Assembly (NCBI GenBank): GCA_035460965.1
Contig: DATHWB010000172.1
Coordinates: forward strand, 1-32,423
Reading direction: 5' to 3'
From: DATHWB01 sp035460965
GTDB taxonomy: Bacteria > Actinomycetota > Acidimicrobiia > Spongiisociales > ZC4RG35
DNA: 32,423 nucleotides
The number at the start of each line of letters is the position of its first letter. The first letter of the stretch is position 1. Below are positions 25,623 through 32,423 of this stretch, piece by piece. The position numbers and the translations under genes are program-made. Under the pieces are notes generated by a model. The model was not told the DNA's origin. It saw nothing but the letters and a program-made list of their open reading frames with translations, and searched no databases.

Positions 25623-26294
25623 ATGTCCAACCGCCGTCAGATCGTCGACGAACTCCGCGGACTCGTGTCGGGCGCCGGGGTGGCAGACGGAATCCTCCCG
25701 CCGGTGGTGTTCGTGGCGGTGAACGCCGGCTTCGGACTGCAGCCCGCCGTCCTGGCCGCAGGTGCGGTCGCGGCTGCGATCGTGCTGGTGCGTCTCGCCA
25801 CGGGGCGCCCCCTCAAGTACGCCCTCTCGGGCGTGGTCGGTACCGGGATCGCGGTGGCCCTCACGACTCGGTCCGGCCGGGCGGAGAGCTACTTCCTGCC
25901 CGGAATCCTGTCGGGAGCGGCCACCACGGCGGCGTTGCTCGTCTCGATCGTCCTGCGGCGACCGCTCGTGGCCTACGCCAGCTGGGCGACGCGGGGCTGG
26001 CCCATCGAGTGGTTCTGGCACGAGCGCGTGCGCCCCGCCTACACGGCGGTCACCTGGATCTGGGTGGCCTTCTTCGGTGTGCGTACCGCCGTGCAGGGCT
26101 ATCTGTACGCCGAGGGAAGCGTGACGGCGCTGGGGGTGGTTCGGGTGGCGACAGGGTGGCCGGGCCTGCTCGGGCTCCTCGTCGTCACGTATCTGGTGGG
26201 GCGCTCCCGCCTGGAGTCGCTCGGCGGTCCGTCGATCGACGAATTCGAGGCGCAGAAACCACCCCCCTGGTCGGTGCAGCCTCACGGGTTCTGA
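25623..26294 (+). CDS. DUF3159 integral membrane protein
   Basis: This 223-residue protein has about five to six hydrophobic segments, a conserved core including PPVVFVAVNAGFGLQPAV, LSGVVGTGIAVALTTRSGRAESYFLPGI and RGWPIEWFWHERVRPAYT, and a polar C-terminal tail. It matches the DUF3159 family, common in actinobacteria and without known biochemical function. The ATG at 25623 is preceded by GAGGCG. It is divergent from the fabH-like gene (73 nt), and its 3' end overlaps the convergent neighbouring gene by 13 nt. Confidence 0.85.
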   Translation: MSNRRQIVDELRGLVSGAGVADGILPPVVFVAVNAGFGLQPAVLAAGAVAAAIVLVRLATGRPLKYALSGVVGTGIAVALTTRSGRAESYFLPGILSGAATTAALLVSIVLRRPLVAYASWATRGWPIEWFWHERVRPAYTAVTWIWVAFFGVRTAVQGYLYAEGSVTALGVVRVATGWPGLLGLLVVTYLVGRSRLESLGGPSIDEFEAQKPPPWSVQPHGF

Positions 26295-27436
26295 TCTCCC
26301 GGCTCCAAGACCCACTCCGAACCGTCACCGGTGTCGCGCACCTCCACGCCGAGCTCGGCCAGCGCCTGGCGTATCCGGTCCGACTCCTCGAAACGCCGGG
26401 ATGCCCTCGCATCGCGTCGGAGTTCGAGGAGCAGATCGACGAAGCCACCCACCACCGTCCGCGGGTCGACGAGACCGACGGCGGCGGCGTCCGCCAGGCG
26501 CACGATCATGGTGCGGAGCTCCTGGCGTAGGGACGGATCGTCGTTGATCTGCTGTTCGACCGCCAGCATCGCCTCTACGACGCCGTCGACGTCCCCCCGC
26601 TGCATCGCCTCGTCGAACACCGGCCGCTCGACCGGGTCGGGCTGAGGCACGGGAACCTCGGGGACGCCGCCCACCATTGCGGCGACTTCCTCCAAAGGCA
26701 CAGCGGTCCCGGACGGAACGACCAGCTCGGTCTCCCCGAGGATGGTGACGGTGCCCTTTCCGCTGACTCGGAGGGCGTCTGGTCCGATGCTGGCGGCGGT
26801 GTGCTCGTCGACCCCGATCACCCCGCACTCGAGGTCCCGCAGGAGCATCGACATTCGGCGCTGGCCGATGTAACAGCGGCTGGTGTCGTGGTCCCCCCCC
26901 TCGGCGTTGTTCCAGTGCGGCACCACCACCGCCCGCACCCCGAGCACCGACAGCAGATCGAGTCCGTCCAGCCAGAACGGGTCCTCCCCCACTTTGTAGA
27001 TCTCGTACACCGGGATCGTGCGCACCCCGGCGGTCAGGGCGGCGGCGGAGGCCAGGGTGACGCTTCCGCCGCGGCGAACGACGTCGACGAGGAGCGGACC
27101 GACGTCGTGGTGCCGCCACACCTCCAGGGCATAGCTGGGTGAGCCGGGACCGGCGAAGACCGCGCGGGCGCCGGCGAGCTTCTCACGGAAGCGCGCCTGG
27201 TTCACCGACGATTCGTTCCGGGTGCGGAGGCTCGCCACGTCCGCCTCGACCGACAACGAGGTCCGGAAGAAGTCGACCAGGCGACGGGTCAGGTCCGGCG
27301 CGTTCTCCTGGAACCCGAACGGGCTGTCGAGTACCACGACCTCGCCGGCCCCGGCCGCCGCCACCGCCTCACGGTGGGTGGCGACCATGGTCGGGGCGGT
27401 CTCGCCGGATCCCATGATCACGATCCTGCCCGTCAT
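26282..27436 (-). CDS. Cyanophycinase-like amidotransferase fused to CysRS-like C-terminal domain
   Basis: This 384-residue cytoplasmic protein joins two modules. Residues 1-245 resemble the type-1 glutamine amidotransferase / peptidase S51 fold: MGSGETAP at the start, FAGPGSP (94-100), a possible nucleophile elbow LASAAALTAG (Ser130) and GVDEHTAASIGPDALRVSGKGTVTIL near the end. Residues 275-375 end in LRRDARASRRFEESDRIRQ and VEVRDTGDGSEW, the pattern of the C-terminal domain of cysteinyl-tRNA synthetase (RxxAR...ADxIR...DTxxGTxW). No synthetase catalytic motifs (HIGH, KMSKS) are present. I prefer the ATG at 27436; a GTG at 27475 adds 13 residues. Its substrate is unknown. Confidence 0.8.
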   Translation of the reverse strand: MTGRIVIMGSGETAPTMVATHREAVAAAGAGEVVVLDSPFGFQENAPDLTRRLVDFFRTSLSVEADVASLRTRNESSVNQARFREKLAGARAVFAGPGSPSYALEVWRHHDVGPLLVDVVRRGGSVTLASAAALTAGVRTIPVYEIYKVGEDPFWLDGLDLLSVLGVRAVVVPHWNNAEGGDHDTSRCYIGQRRMSMLLRDLECGVIGVDEHTAASIGPDALRVSGKGTVTILGETELVVPSGTAVPLEEVAAMVGGVPEVPVPQPDPVERPVFDEAMQRGDVDGVVEAMLAVEQQINDDPSLRQELRTMIVRLADAAAVGLVDPRTVVGGFVDLLLELRRDARASRRFEESDRIRQALAELGVEVRDTGDGSEWVLEPGDQNP

Positions 27437-27744
27437 CGCATCATCCGGGGTGTCGTCGGCGCTCGGGGTCGGCACGGTTCATGCAATCCGCCTCTCGCTC
27501 GCACGACTGTCTGCAACCGCGCGGACCCTACCCGAAGCACGGTTCCCGACCGGAGGAGGACGTCGAGCGCATCACCCGGACGGTGGCCTTGGTGGCGATC
27601 GCCCCGTGTCCGATGTGGATGTCGAAGGTCGGCGAGGCACTCGCCGGTGCTCGCTCCCGCTGACGGCAGGGGTCCGATCGCGTGGTTTGGCATGACTCAG
27701 ATATTTTAGTGCTAAATTGCTCCCGACACCCAAGACGGAGCGCA
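27437..27744. promoter_or_regulatory. Divergent intergenic region upstream of the sigma operon
   Basis: These 308 nt separate the amidotransferase gene (minus) from the ECF sigma gene (plus). The left two thirds are GC-rich without a convincing gene; a 60-codon frame at 27481-27663 has Arg/Ser-rich, shadow-like composition. Near the right end is an AT-rich island (27701-27718) with the palindrome TTTAG-TG-CTAAA. A possible -35 TTGGCA (27687-27692) lies left of it. GGAG at 27735-27738 is the sigma gene's ribosome site. Confidence 0.5.
27705..27716 (+). promoter_or_regulatory. AT-rich palindrome TTTAG-TG-CTAAA, candidate operator
   Basis: The palindrome sits in the only AT-rich patch of the region, 29 nt before the sigma-factor ATG, where a promoter is expected. 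It is a reasonable operator or -10 region for the operon. Which protein binds is not known; a B12-domain MerR regulator or the sigma factor itself are candidates. Confidence 0.4.
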
Positions 27745-28320
27745 ATGGACACCATCACATCGGTCGCCGGCCTCGACGACACCTCGACCAGACTGCGCCT
27801 GATCGACGGCGACCACCGAACCCTGGCAGAGGTGTACCAACGTCATTCCGGCATCGTGTTGGGTCTCGCACAGAAGATCACACGCAACCGAACGCTGGCC
27901 GAGGACGTGGCCCAGGAGGTCTTCGTCCGCCTGTGGCGACAGCCGGAGCGATTCGACCCGTCACGCGGCACGCTCCGCTCCTATCTCCTGGCACAGACCC
28001 ACGGGCGTTCCGTGGATGTCATCCGATCGGAGTCTTCGCGACGTATACGGGAGGACCGTGACGCCACCCTGAATGGCGCCACGACCGTGTCGATCGAAGA
28101 CGAAGTGGTTGAATTGCGCATGAGCGAGCACATCAGACTGGCCCTCGGAGACCTGCCTGCCGGCGAACGCGACGCCATCGAGATGGCGTACTTCGGCGGA
28201 CACTCCTATCGCCGGGTCGCCGAGCTGCTCGGTGAGGCGGAGGGAACGGTGAAGAGCCGAATCCGAACTGGGATGCTGCGTCTCGGGGCCACGCTTCGTG
28301 CCTCCGGGATCACTCCGTGA
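27745..28320 (+). CDS. ECF RNA polymerase sigma factor (SigK-like)
   Basis: This is a 191-residue alternative sigma factor. Region 2 is at about 22-95 (LAEVYQRHSGIVLGLAQKIT, with AEDVAQEVFVRLWRQPERFDPSRG) and region 4 at about 130-185 (LPAGERDAIEMAYFGGHSYRRVAELLGEAEGTVKSRI). The sequence is closest in style to SigK/ECF19-type factors. The ATG at 27745 has GGAG 6 nt upstream. Its stop overlaps the anti-sigma start (GTGA), and it heads a five-gene operon ending in a photolyase. It presumably transcribes its own operon when released; promoter motifs cannot be assigned. Confidence 0.93.
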   Translation: MDTITSVAGLDDTSTRLRLIDGDHRTLAEVYQRHSGIVLGLAQKITRNRTLAEDVAQEVFVRLWRQPERFDPSRGTLRSYLLAQTHGRSVDVIRSESSRRIREDRDATLNGATTVSIEDEVVELRMSEHIRLALGDLPAGERDAIEMAYFGGHSYRRVAELLGEAEGTVKSRIRTGMLRLGATLRASGITP

Positions 28321-29054
28321 CCGCCGAAGGGCACGACGCCATCCGAAAGCTCCTCGCCGTCCACGCCCTCGACGCCCTCGAAGCGGCGGAGGCGGCGGTC
28401 GTCGAGGAACACGTGTCGGGATGCCCCGACTGCCGGGCGGAGCTCGACCAGCACCGGGCGGTGGCGGCACTCATCGGCGCACAAGCGGTGGAGGCCGACG
28501 TGCCGGACTCGCTGTGGTCGCGGGTACGACACGAGATCTCGTCGACCCGCCCGACTCCCCTCCGCCCGCGATCCACGACCTTCCTGCTCACCGCCACCGC
28601 GGCAGCCGCCATGCTCGTCGTGGCCGTGGTCCAGACGTCCCGCCTCGCCTCGGCCCACGACGAACTCGTCGTCGCCCAGGCCCGAATCACCGCGATCGAG
28701 GCCGCCACGTCGGTCGGCGACTGGTCCGAGGTGGCGGCCATCGCAGCGGGCGCTCCCGGCTCCCGCTCGGTGGAACTCAACGGAGAGGGCATCGCCACCG
28801 TGACCCTGCTTCCCGACGGGACGGGATTCGTCACTGCCGCCGAACTCGAGGAGCTCCCCGCCGAACGCAGCTACCAGCTCTGGATCGTGCAGCGGGGCGA
28901 GGCGGTCTCGGCGGGGCTGCTGAGGAGAGGCGTCGCCGGGTCGACGTTCCGTTACGACCCGTCCACCCTCCAGGGGCTGGTGGTCACCGAGGAGGACGCC
29001 GCAGGGGTGGTGGTGTCCGACGGCCCGGCGGTGTCCGCCTGGTTCGGCGCGTGA
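28317..29054 (+). CDS. Zinc-type anti-sigma factor (RskA-like)
   Basis: This is a 245-residue membrane protein. The N-terminal anti-sigma domain has the zinc motif HxxxCxxC (His32, Cys36, Cys39). One membrane segment follows at 89-107 and a C-terminal extracytoplasmic RskA-type domain (about 125-245, RSYQLWIVQRGEAVSAGLL). It should hold the upstream sigma factor at the membrane until a signal releases it. It starts with GTG at 28317, overlapping the sigma stop, and overlaps the next gene too. The zinc cysteines could also respond to oxidation. Confidence 0.92.
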   Translation: MTAEGHDAIRKLLAVHALDALEAAEAAVVEEHVSGCPDCRAELDQHRAVAALIGAQAVEADVPDSLWSRVRHEISSTRPTPLRPRSTTFLLTATAAAAMLVVAVVQTSRLASAHDELVVAQARITAIEAATSVGDWSEVAAIAAGAPGSRSVELNGEGIATVTLLPDGTGFVTAAELEELPAERSYQLWIVQRGEAVSAGLLRRGVAGSTFRYDPSTLQGLVVTEEDAAGVVVSDGPAVSAWFGA

Positions 29055-30046
29055 AACTGCTCGATCGCCATCTGACTCGGCGCCTGATCACCATCCCTGC
29101 CCTGATCCTGCTCTGGGCGGTGGTGTGGGTGGCGGCTCCCCTGCTCCTGTCACTGGCACTGGTGGTCGACTCCGCCCGGTGGCTGGGGCGCCGTACCCCG
29201 TGGATGGCGGTGCGACTCGTGCTGTTCCTCATGGCCTACACGGCAGCCGAGGTGATCGGCCTGACGGCACTCGCAGCGACATGGGTCGTTTCCGGCGGCG
29301 GGCGGCTACTCGACCTGCAGGAACCCACCTTCGCCATCCAACAGTGGTGGGCCGGTGTCGTGCTGACGGCCTGTCGCCGGATCTTCGGACTCGAGATCGC
29401 CGCAGCAGGACTGACGGCCGTCTCGCCCGCACCGTTCGTCCTGATCGCTCGCCACGCCTCGATCGTCGACAACCTCCTCCCCGCCTGGTTCATCAGCCGG
29501 CCGCACGGCACGCGCATCAGGTACGTGATGAAGCGCGAGCTGCTGCTGGACCCGGCGCTCGACGTGGCCGGCCGCAGACTTCCCAACGTGTTCATACGCA
29601 GGGACGGCGGAGAGGCCGAATCGGACGTTGCGGCGATACGGCGCCTGGCCGAACAGCTCCCCGACGACGGCGCCATCCTCATCTACCCGGAGGGGACCCG
29701 GTACTCGGTGGAGAAGCGCGACCGTCTGGCGTCGGTGCTCGCCCGACGCAGCCCTCGACTGGCGGACCGCATCGGAGGTCTCACCCATGTGCTCCCGCCG
29801 CGCCCTGCCGGCACCTCCGCCTTGCTCGAGGGGTGCCAGGCCGATGTCGTCGTGATGGTCCATCGGGGCCTCGACGGGTTCGCCCGCGTCGCCGACATCT
29901 GGCGGGGAGCGATGGTGCGACGTCGAGTCGAGATCGAGTTCTGGCGAATACCGCGCAGCGACATCCCGGCCGGACGTTCCGAACAGGCCGAGTGGCTGTT
30001 CGACGTGTGGTCCCGGGTCGACCGATGGGTCGGGAGGCCGGCGTGA
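29051..30046 (+). CDS. PlsC-like membrane acyltransferase
   Basis: This 331-residue membrane protein has hydrophobic segments at about 13-40 and 52-82, then an acyltransferase domain (about 125-300). The catalytic HxxxxD is HASIVD (135-140) and motif III is YPEGTR (EGTR 214-217), as in lysophospholipid acyltransferases. It would transfer an acyl chain to a lysophospholipid or related lipid. GTG at 29051 overlaps the anti-sigma stop as GTGA. Being in a sigma/photolyase operon suggests membrane-lipid remodelling or repair as part of the stress response. Confidence 0.88.
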   Translation: MKLLDRHLTRRLITIPALILLWAVVWVAAPLLLSLALVVDSARWLGRRTPWMAVRLVLFLMAYTAAEVIGLTALAATWVVSGGGRLLDLQEPTFAIQQWWAGVVLTACRRIFGLEIAAAGLTAVSPAPFVLIARHASIVDNLLPAWFISRPHGTRIRYVMKRELLLDPALDVAGRRLPNVFIRRDGGEAESDVAAIRRLAEQLPDDGAILIYPEGTRYSVEKRDRLASVLARRSPRLADRIGGLTHVLPPRPAGTSALLEGCQADVVVMVHRGLDGFARVADIWRGAMVRRRVEIEFWRIPRSDIPAGRSEQAEWLFDVWSRVDRWVGRPA

Positions 30047-30804
30047 GCGCCGACATCCTCCTGGCGGCGGCAGCGGCGATCGCCCTGCTCATGGTCACCG
30101 TGTGGGTGGTGAGCCTCGTGGTGCGGGACGCCTCCATCGTGGACATCGTGTGGGGTGCCGGATTCGTGGTCGTGGCATGGGTGGCGATCTGGCGACGCGG
30201 CGGACCCGACCCGCGGTCGCTGCTCGTCGCGGTCCTGACGACCGTCTGGGGGCTCCGCCTGTCGGGTTACCTGGCTTGGCGCAACCTGGGCAAGGGCGAG
30301 GACTTCCGGTACCAGGCGATGCGTCGACGCCACGGCGACCGGTTCCCGCTCGTCTCGCTCGCCACGGTCTTCGGATTGCAGGGCCTTCTGATGTGGGTCG
30401 TGTCGCTCCCGGTGCAGGTCGCAGCGGGCGACGGGTTGAACGTCCTGGACTGGGTCGGGGCGGCAGTGTGGCTGGCGGGGATCTCGTTCGAGGCGACCGG
30501 CGACGCGCAACTCGCCCGTTTCAAGGCCGATCCCGCCAACGCCGGCAAGGTACTGGACGCGGGGCTGTGGAGATACACGCGCCATCCCAACTACTTCGGC
30601 GATTTCCTGGTGTGGTGGGGGCTGTATCTCGTGGCAGTGGCGGGCGGAGGCTGGTGGGCCATCGTCGGCCCGCTGGTCATGTCCGCACTCCTGATCCGCT
30701 ACTCCGGGGCGGGTCTGCTCGAGAAGACGATCGCGACGCGTCGCCCGGGATACGAGGAATACACCAAGCGGACCAACGCGTTCTTCCCCGGTCCGCCTCG
30801 ATGA
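30043..30804 (+). CDS. DUF1295 membrane protein (steroid 5-alpha-reductase-like)
   Basis: This 253-residue protein has about six membrane segments. Diagnostic parts are ASIVDIVWGAGFVVVAW near the N-terminus and, in the C-terminal half, GLWRYTRHPNYFGDFLVWWGLYL, followed by YSGAGLLEKTIATRRPGYEEYTKRTNAFFP. The family is related to 3-oxo-5-alpha-steroid 4-dehydrogenases and isoprenylcysteine methyltransferases and is often found beside cyclopropane-fatty-acid synthase or photolyase genes; its reaction is mostly unproven. GTG at 30043, with GGGAGG upstream, overlaps the acyltransferase stop. Confidence 0.9.
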   Translation: MSADILLAAAAAIALLMVTVWVVSLVVRDASIVDIVWGAGFVVVAWVAIWRRGGPDPRSLLVAVLTTVWGLRLSGYLAWRNLGKGEDFRYQAMRRRHGDRFPLVSLATVFGLQGLLMWVVSLPVQVAAGDGLNVLDWVGAAVWLAGISFEATGDAQLARFKADPANAGKVLDAGLWRYTRHPNYFGDFLVWWGLYLVAVAGGGWWAIVGPLVMSALLIRYSGAGLLEKTIATRRPGYEEYTKRTNAFFPGPPR

Positions 30805-32117
30805 GCGCCGCGGTCGTCTGGTTCCGCAAGGACCTCCGCCTCACCGACAATCCGGCGTGGGCACACGCCACCCTCGGTCACGACACCGTCGTCCCGCTCT
30901 TCGTGATCGACCCTGCCCTGTGGGAGCGGGCGAGCTCGCGCCGGATCGGGCTGCTCGCCGGTCATCTCCGCAGTCTCGACGCCTCGCTCGGCGAGATGGG
31001 GGGTCGGCTGCGGATCGCTCGGGGAGACCCGGCCGAGGCCGTCACAGCCGTGGCCACCGAGACGGGGGCGGAACGAGTCGTCGCCAATGCCGATGTCAGC
31101 CCCTACTCCCGACGCCGCGATGCCCAGGTGGGTCGACGCCTCGACCTGGACCTCCATCATGGGACGCTCGTCCATCCACCAGGTTCGATCCTGACCGCGG
31201 CGGGCGACCGCTACCGGGTGTTCACCCCGTTCCACCGAACGTGGAGCGGCACGCCCTTCCCGCGGAGTCCCCAACCGGGAGAGGCCGCCGTGACGGCCGA
31301 CCAGGGTGCGGGCATCCCCGACGCGGACGAACCGCCGATGGAGCCGGGGGAGGCGGCAGCGTTCCGTCGGTTGGAGGCCTTCGACTCCGCCGCATATGGA
31401 TCCGAACGCGATCGACCGGACCTCGATTCCACTTCGCGGCTCTCGATCGACCTCAAGTACGGGGTGCTGTCTCCGCTGACCGTGATCGACTCAGTCGGCG
31501 ACGCGGCGCCGTTCGTCCGGCAGTTGGCGTGGCGAGACTTCCATGCCCACCTGCTCGACGATCGCCCCGAACTGGTCGACCACTCGCTCAAACCCGACTA
31601 CGACAGGATCGCCTGGCAGGAAGACGACGAGGGATTCGCAGCGTGGACGACGGGGCACACCGGCTATCCGCTGGTCGACGCAGGGATGCGGCAGTTGCAG
31701 GCGGAAGGGTGGATCCACAACCGCGTGCGCATGGTGGTGGCCTCCTTCCTCGTCAAGGACCTACTGATCGACTGGCGGCGCGGTGAACGCTGGTTCCGTC
31801 GCCAGCTGCTCGACGGCGACGTGGCCCAGAACGTGGGGAACTGGCAATGGGTGGCGGGCTCGGGGGCGGATGCCGCCCCGTACTTCCGGGTCTTCAACCC
31901 GGTGACCCAGTCGCAGAGGTTCGACCCTTTCGGCGATTACATCCGGCGGTGGGTGCCGGAACTGCGCTCGGTGCCCGCCCCTGCCGTGCACGAGCCGTGG
32001 AAGGCGGGACCCGTGGATCTCGCCGGATGGGGCGCGCAGGCCTACCCGGTGCCGATCGTCGACCATGGGGCTGCGCGTCTGCGGGCAATCGATGCGTACG
32101 CCCGGGCGGTCGGCTGA
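30801..32117 (+). CDS. phr: Deoxyribodipyrimidine photolyase
   Basis: This 438-residue DNA-repair flavoprotein splits UV-induced cyclobutane pyrimidine dimers with blue light. The N-terminal antenna domain begins VVWFRKDLRLTDNPAW; the FAD/DNA domain includes LAWRDFHAHLL, DAGMRQLQAEGWIHNRVRMVVASFLVKDLL, the Trp-rich QNVGNWQWVAGSG and FNPVTQSQRFDPFGDYIRRWVPEL. It is of class I length. ATG at 30801 overlaps the DUF1295 stop as ATGA, and it ends the operon 3 nt before the convergent B12-domain gene. Confidence 0.96.
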   Translation: MSAAVVWFRKDLRLTDNPAWAHATLGHDTVVPLFVIDPALWERASSRRIGLLAGHLRSLDASLGEMGGRLRIARGDPAEAVTAVATETGAERVVANADVSPYSRRRDAQVGRRLDLDLHHGTLVHPPGSILTAAGDRYRVFTPFHRTWSGTPFPRSPQPGEAAVTADQGAGIPDADEPPMEPGEAAAFRRLEAFDSAAYGSERDRPDLDSTSRLSIDLKYGVLSPLTVIDSVGDAAPFVRQLAWRDFHAHLLDDRPELVDHSLKPDYDRIAWQEDDEGFAAWTTGHTGYPLVDAGMRQLQAEGWIHNRVRMVVASFLVKDLLIDWRRGERWFRRQLLDGDVAQNVGNWQWVAGSGADAAPYFRVFNPVTQSQRFDPFGDYIRRWVPELRSVPAPAVHEPWKAGPVDLAGWGAQAYPVPIVDHGAARLRAIDAYARAVG

Positions 32118-32120
32118 CCG

Positions 32121-32423
32121 TCAGGACACCAGCTCGACGAGAAGGTCCGCCGCACCGACCGCCTCGAGCGAGTACCCGTCGGCTCCCAGGGCTCGCGCCT
32201 GTTCCTCCGAGGTGAACGCCCGGCCGCCGACGATCACGACGACACCCGGGTAGGTCCTCTTGATCGCTGCCACGGCCTCGGCACACGCCGGCAGGTGATC
32301 CGTGGCGACGACCGAGAGGCACACTGCCCGCAGGTCGTCGATTCGGCCGAGCGCTCTCACCAGACTCTCGATGGGGAGATCGGGCCCGAGCTCCAGCACC
32401 TCGAAGCCTCGGCCCCGAATGAT
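32121..32423 (-). CDS. Cobalamin-binding-domain protein, C-terminal part (CarH/LitR-like?)
   Basis: Only the last 100 residues are in the window; the gene starts beyond the right edge. The visible sequence (RGFEVLELGPDLPIESLV, then AVCLSVVATDHLPACAEAV, VVIVGGRAF and ALGADGYSLEAVGAADLLVELVS) is a Rossmann-like B12-binding fold of the type in MerR-family CarH/LitR photoreceptors and in methyltransferases. The DxHxxG that gives cobalamin its lower ligand would lie off the edge and cannot be checked. It converges on the photolyase with 3 nt between stops, so both messages overlap. CarH/LitR is an inference from context and sequence style. Confidence 0.7.
   Translation of the reverse strand: MIRGRGFEVLELGPDLPIESLVRALGRIDDLRAVCLSVVATDHLPACAEAVAAIKRTYPGVVVIVGGRAFTSEEQARALGADGYSLEAVGAADLLVELVS

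Noticed and set aside
27481..27663. A 60-codon plus-strand frame before the sigma gene
   Set aside because: Weak ribosome site, no recognisable domain, composition like that of shadow frames.

Overview
The window is high-GC, gene-dense chromosomal DNA that reads as an actinobacterium, probably a member of the Acidimicrobiia. The pointers are GTG/ATG starts with 4-nt overlaps, a DUF3159 membrane protein, a RskA-type anti-sigma factor, Streptomyces-like PHO boxes, a type-2 acyl-ACP desaturase, and lipoproteins or exported proteins with long Thr-rich linkers. The taxonomic assignment is an inference from gene content. I see 29 protein genes (one cut by the right edge, one carrying an in-frame stop) and no RNA gene, insertion sequence, phage or CRISPR array.

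Layout. Positions 125-4132 hold unlinked genes on both strands: a PD40 beta-propeller lipoprotein, a small Thr-linker lipoprotein, an M20 amidohydrolase and an acyl-ACP desaturase. A long minus-strand block follows (25549 down to 4223). Read in the direction of transcription it is fabH-like, a TetR regulator, ppk1, phoU-phoB-phoR, dxs, an Aap-type amino-acid ABC transporter (J-Q-M-P), pstS-pstC-pstA-pstB, then an exported CapA-like metallophosphoesterase-fold protein and an exported PQQ-like propeller. Phosphate uptake (Pst), sensing (PhoU/PhoR/PhoB) and storage (polyphosphate kinase) are thus clustered. PHO-box-like 11-nt direct repeats of GTTCACC lie before pstS, phoU and ppk, and inside the pst operon before pstB. 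Perfect intercistronic stem-loops sit at both binding-protein/permease junctions (pstS/pstC and aapJ/aapQ).

The right side (27745-32117, plus strand) is a tight five-gene operon in which every junction is a 4-nt GTGA/ATGA overlap: ECF sigma factor, zinc-type anti-sigma factor, PlsC-like acyltransferase, DUF1295 membrane reductase-like protein and DNA photolyase. Convergent to it, 3 nt beyond the photolyase stop, is the C-terminal part of a cobalamin-binding-domain protein that runs off the window. A photolyase, lipid-modifying enzymes and a sigma/anti-sigma pair beside a B12-binding protein suggest a light or singlet-oxygen response, with the B12 protein a possible CarH/LitR-type photoreceptor. 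This is the most interesting system in the window.

Other notable points are a TetR gene with an in-frame TAG followed by 43 apparently coding codons, a fusion of a cyanophycinase-like amidotransferase domain to a cysteinyl-tRNA-synthetase-like C-terminal domain, candidate leaderless promoters with a TACG(C/A)T -10 element 6-8 nt before four start codons, and a 36-bp-period palindromic repeat between the first two genes.
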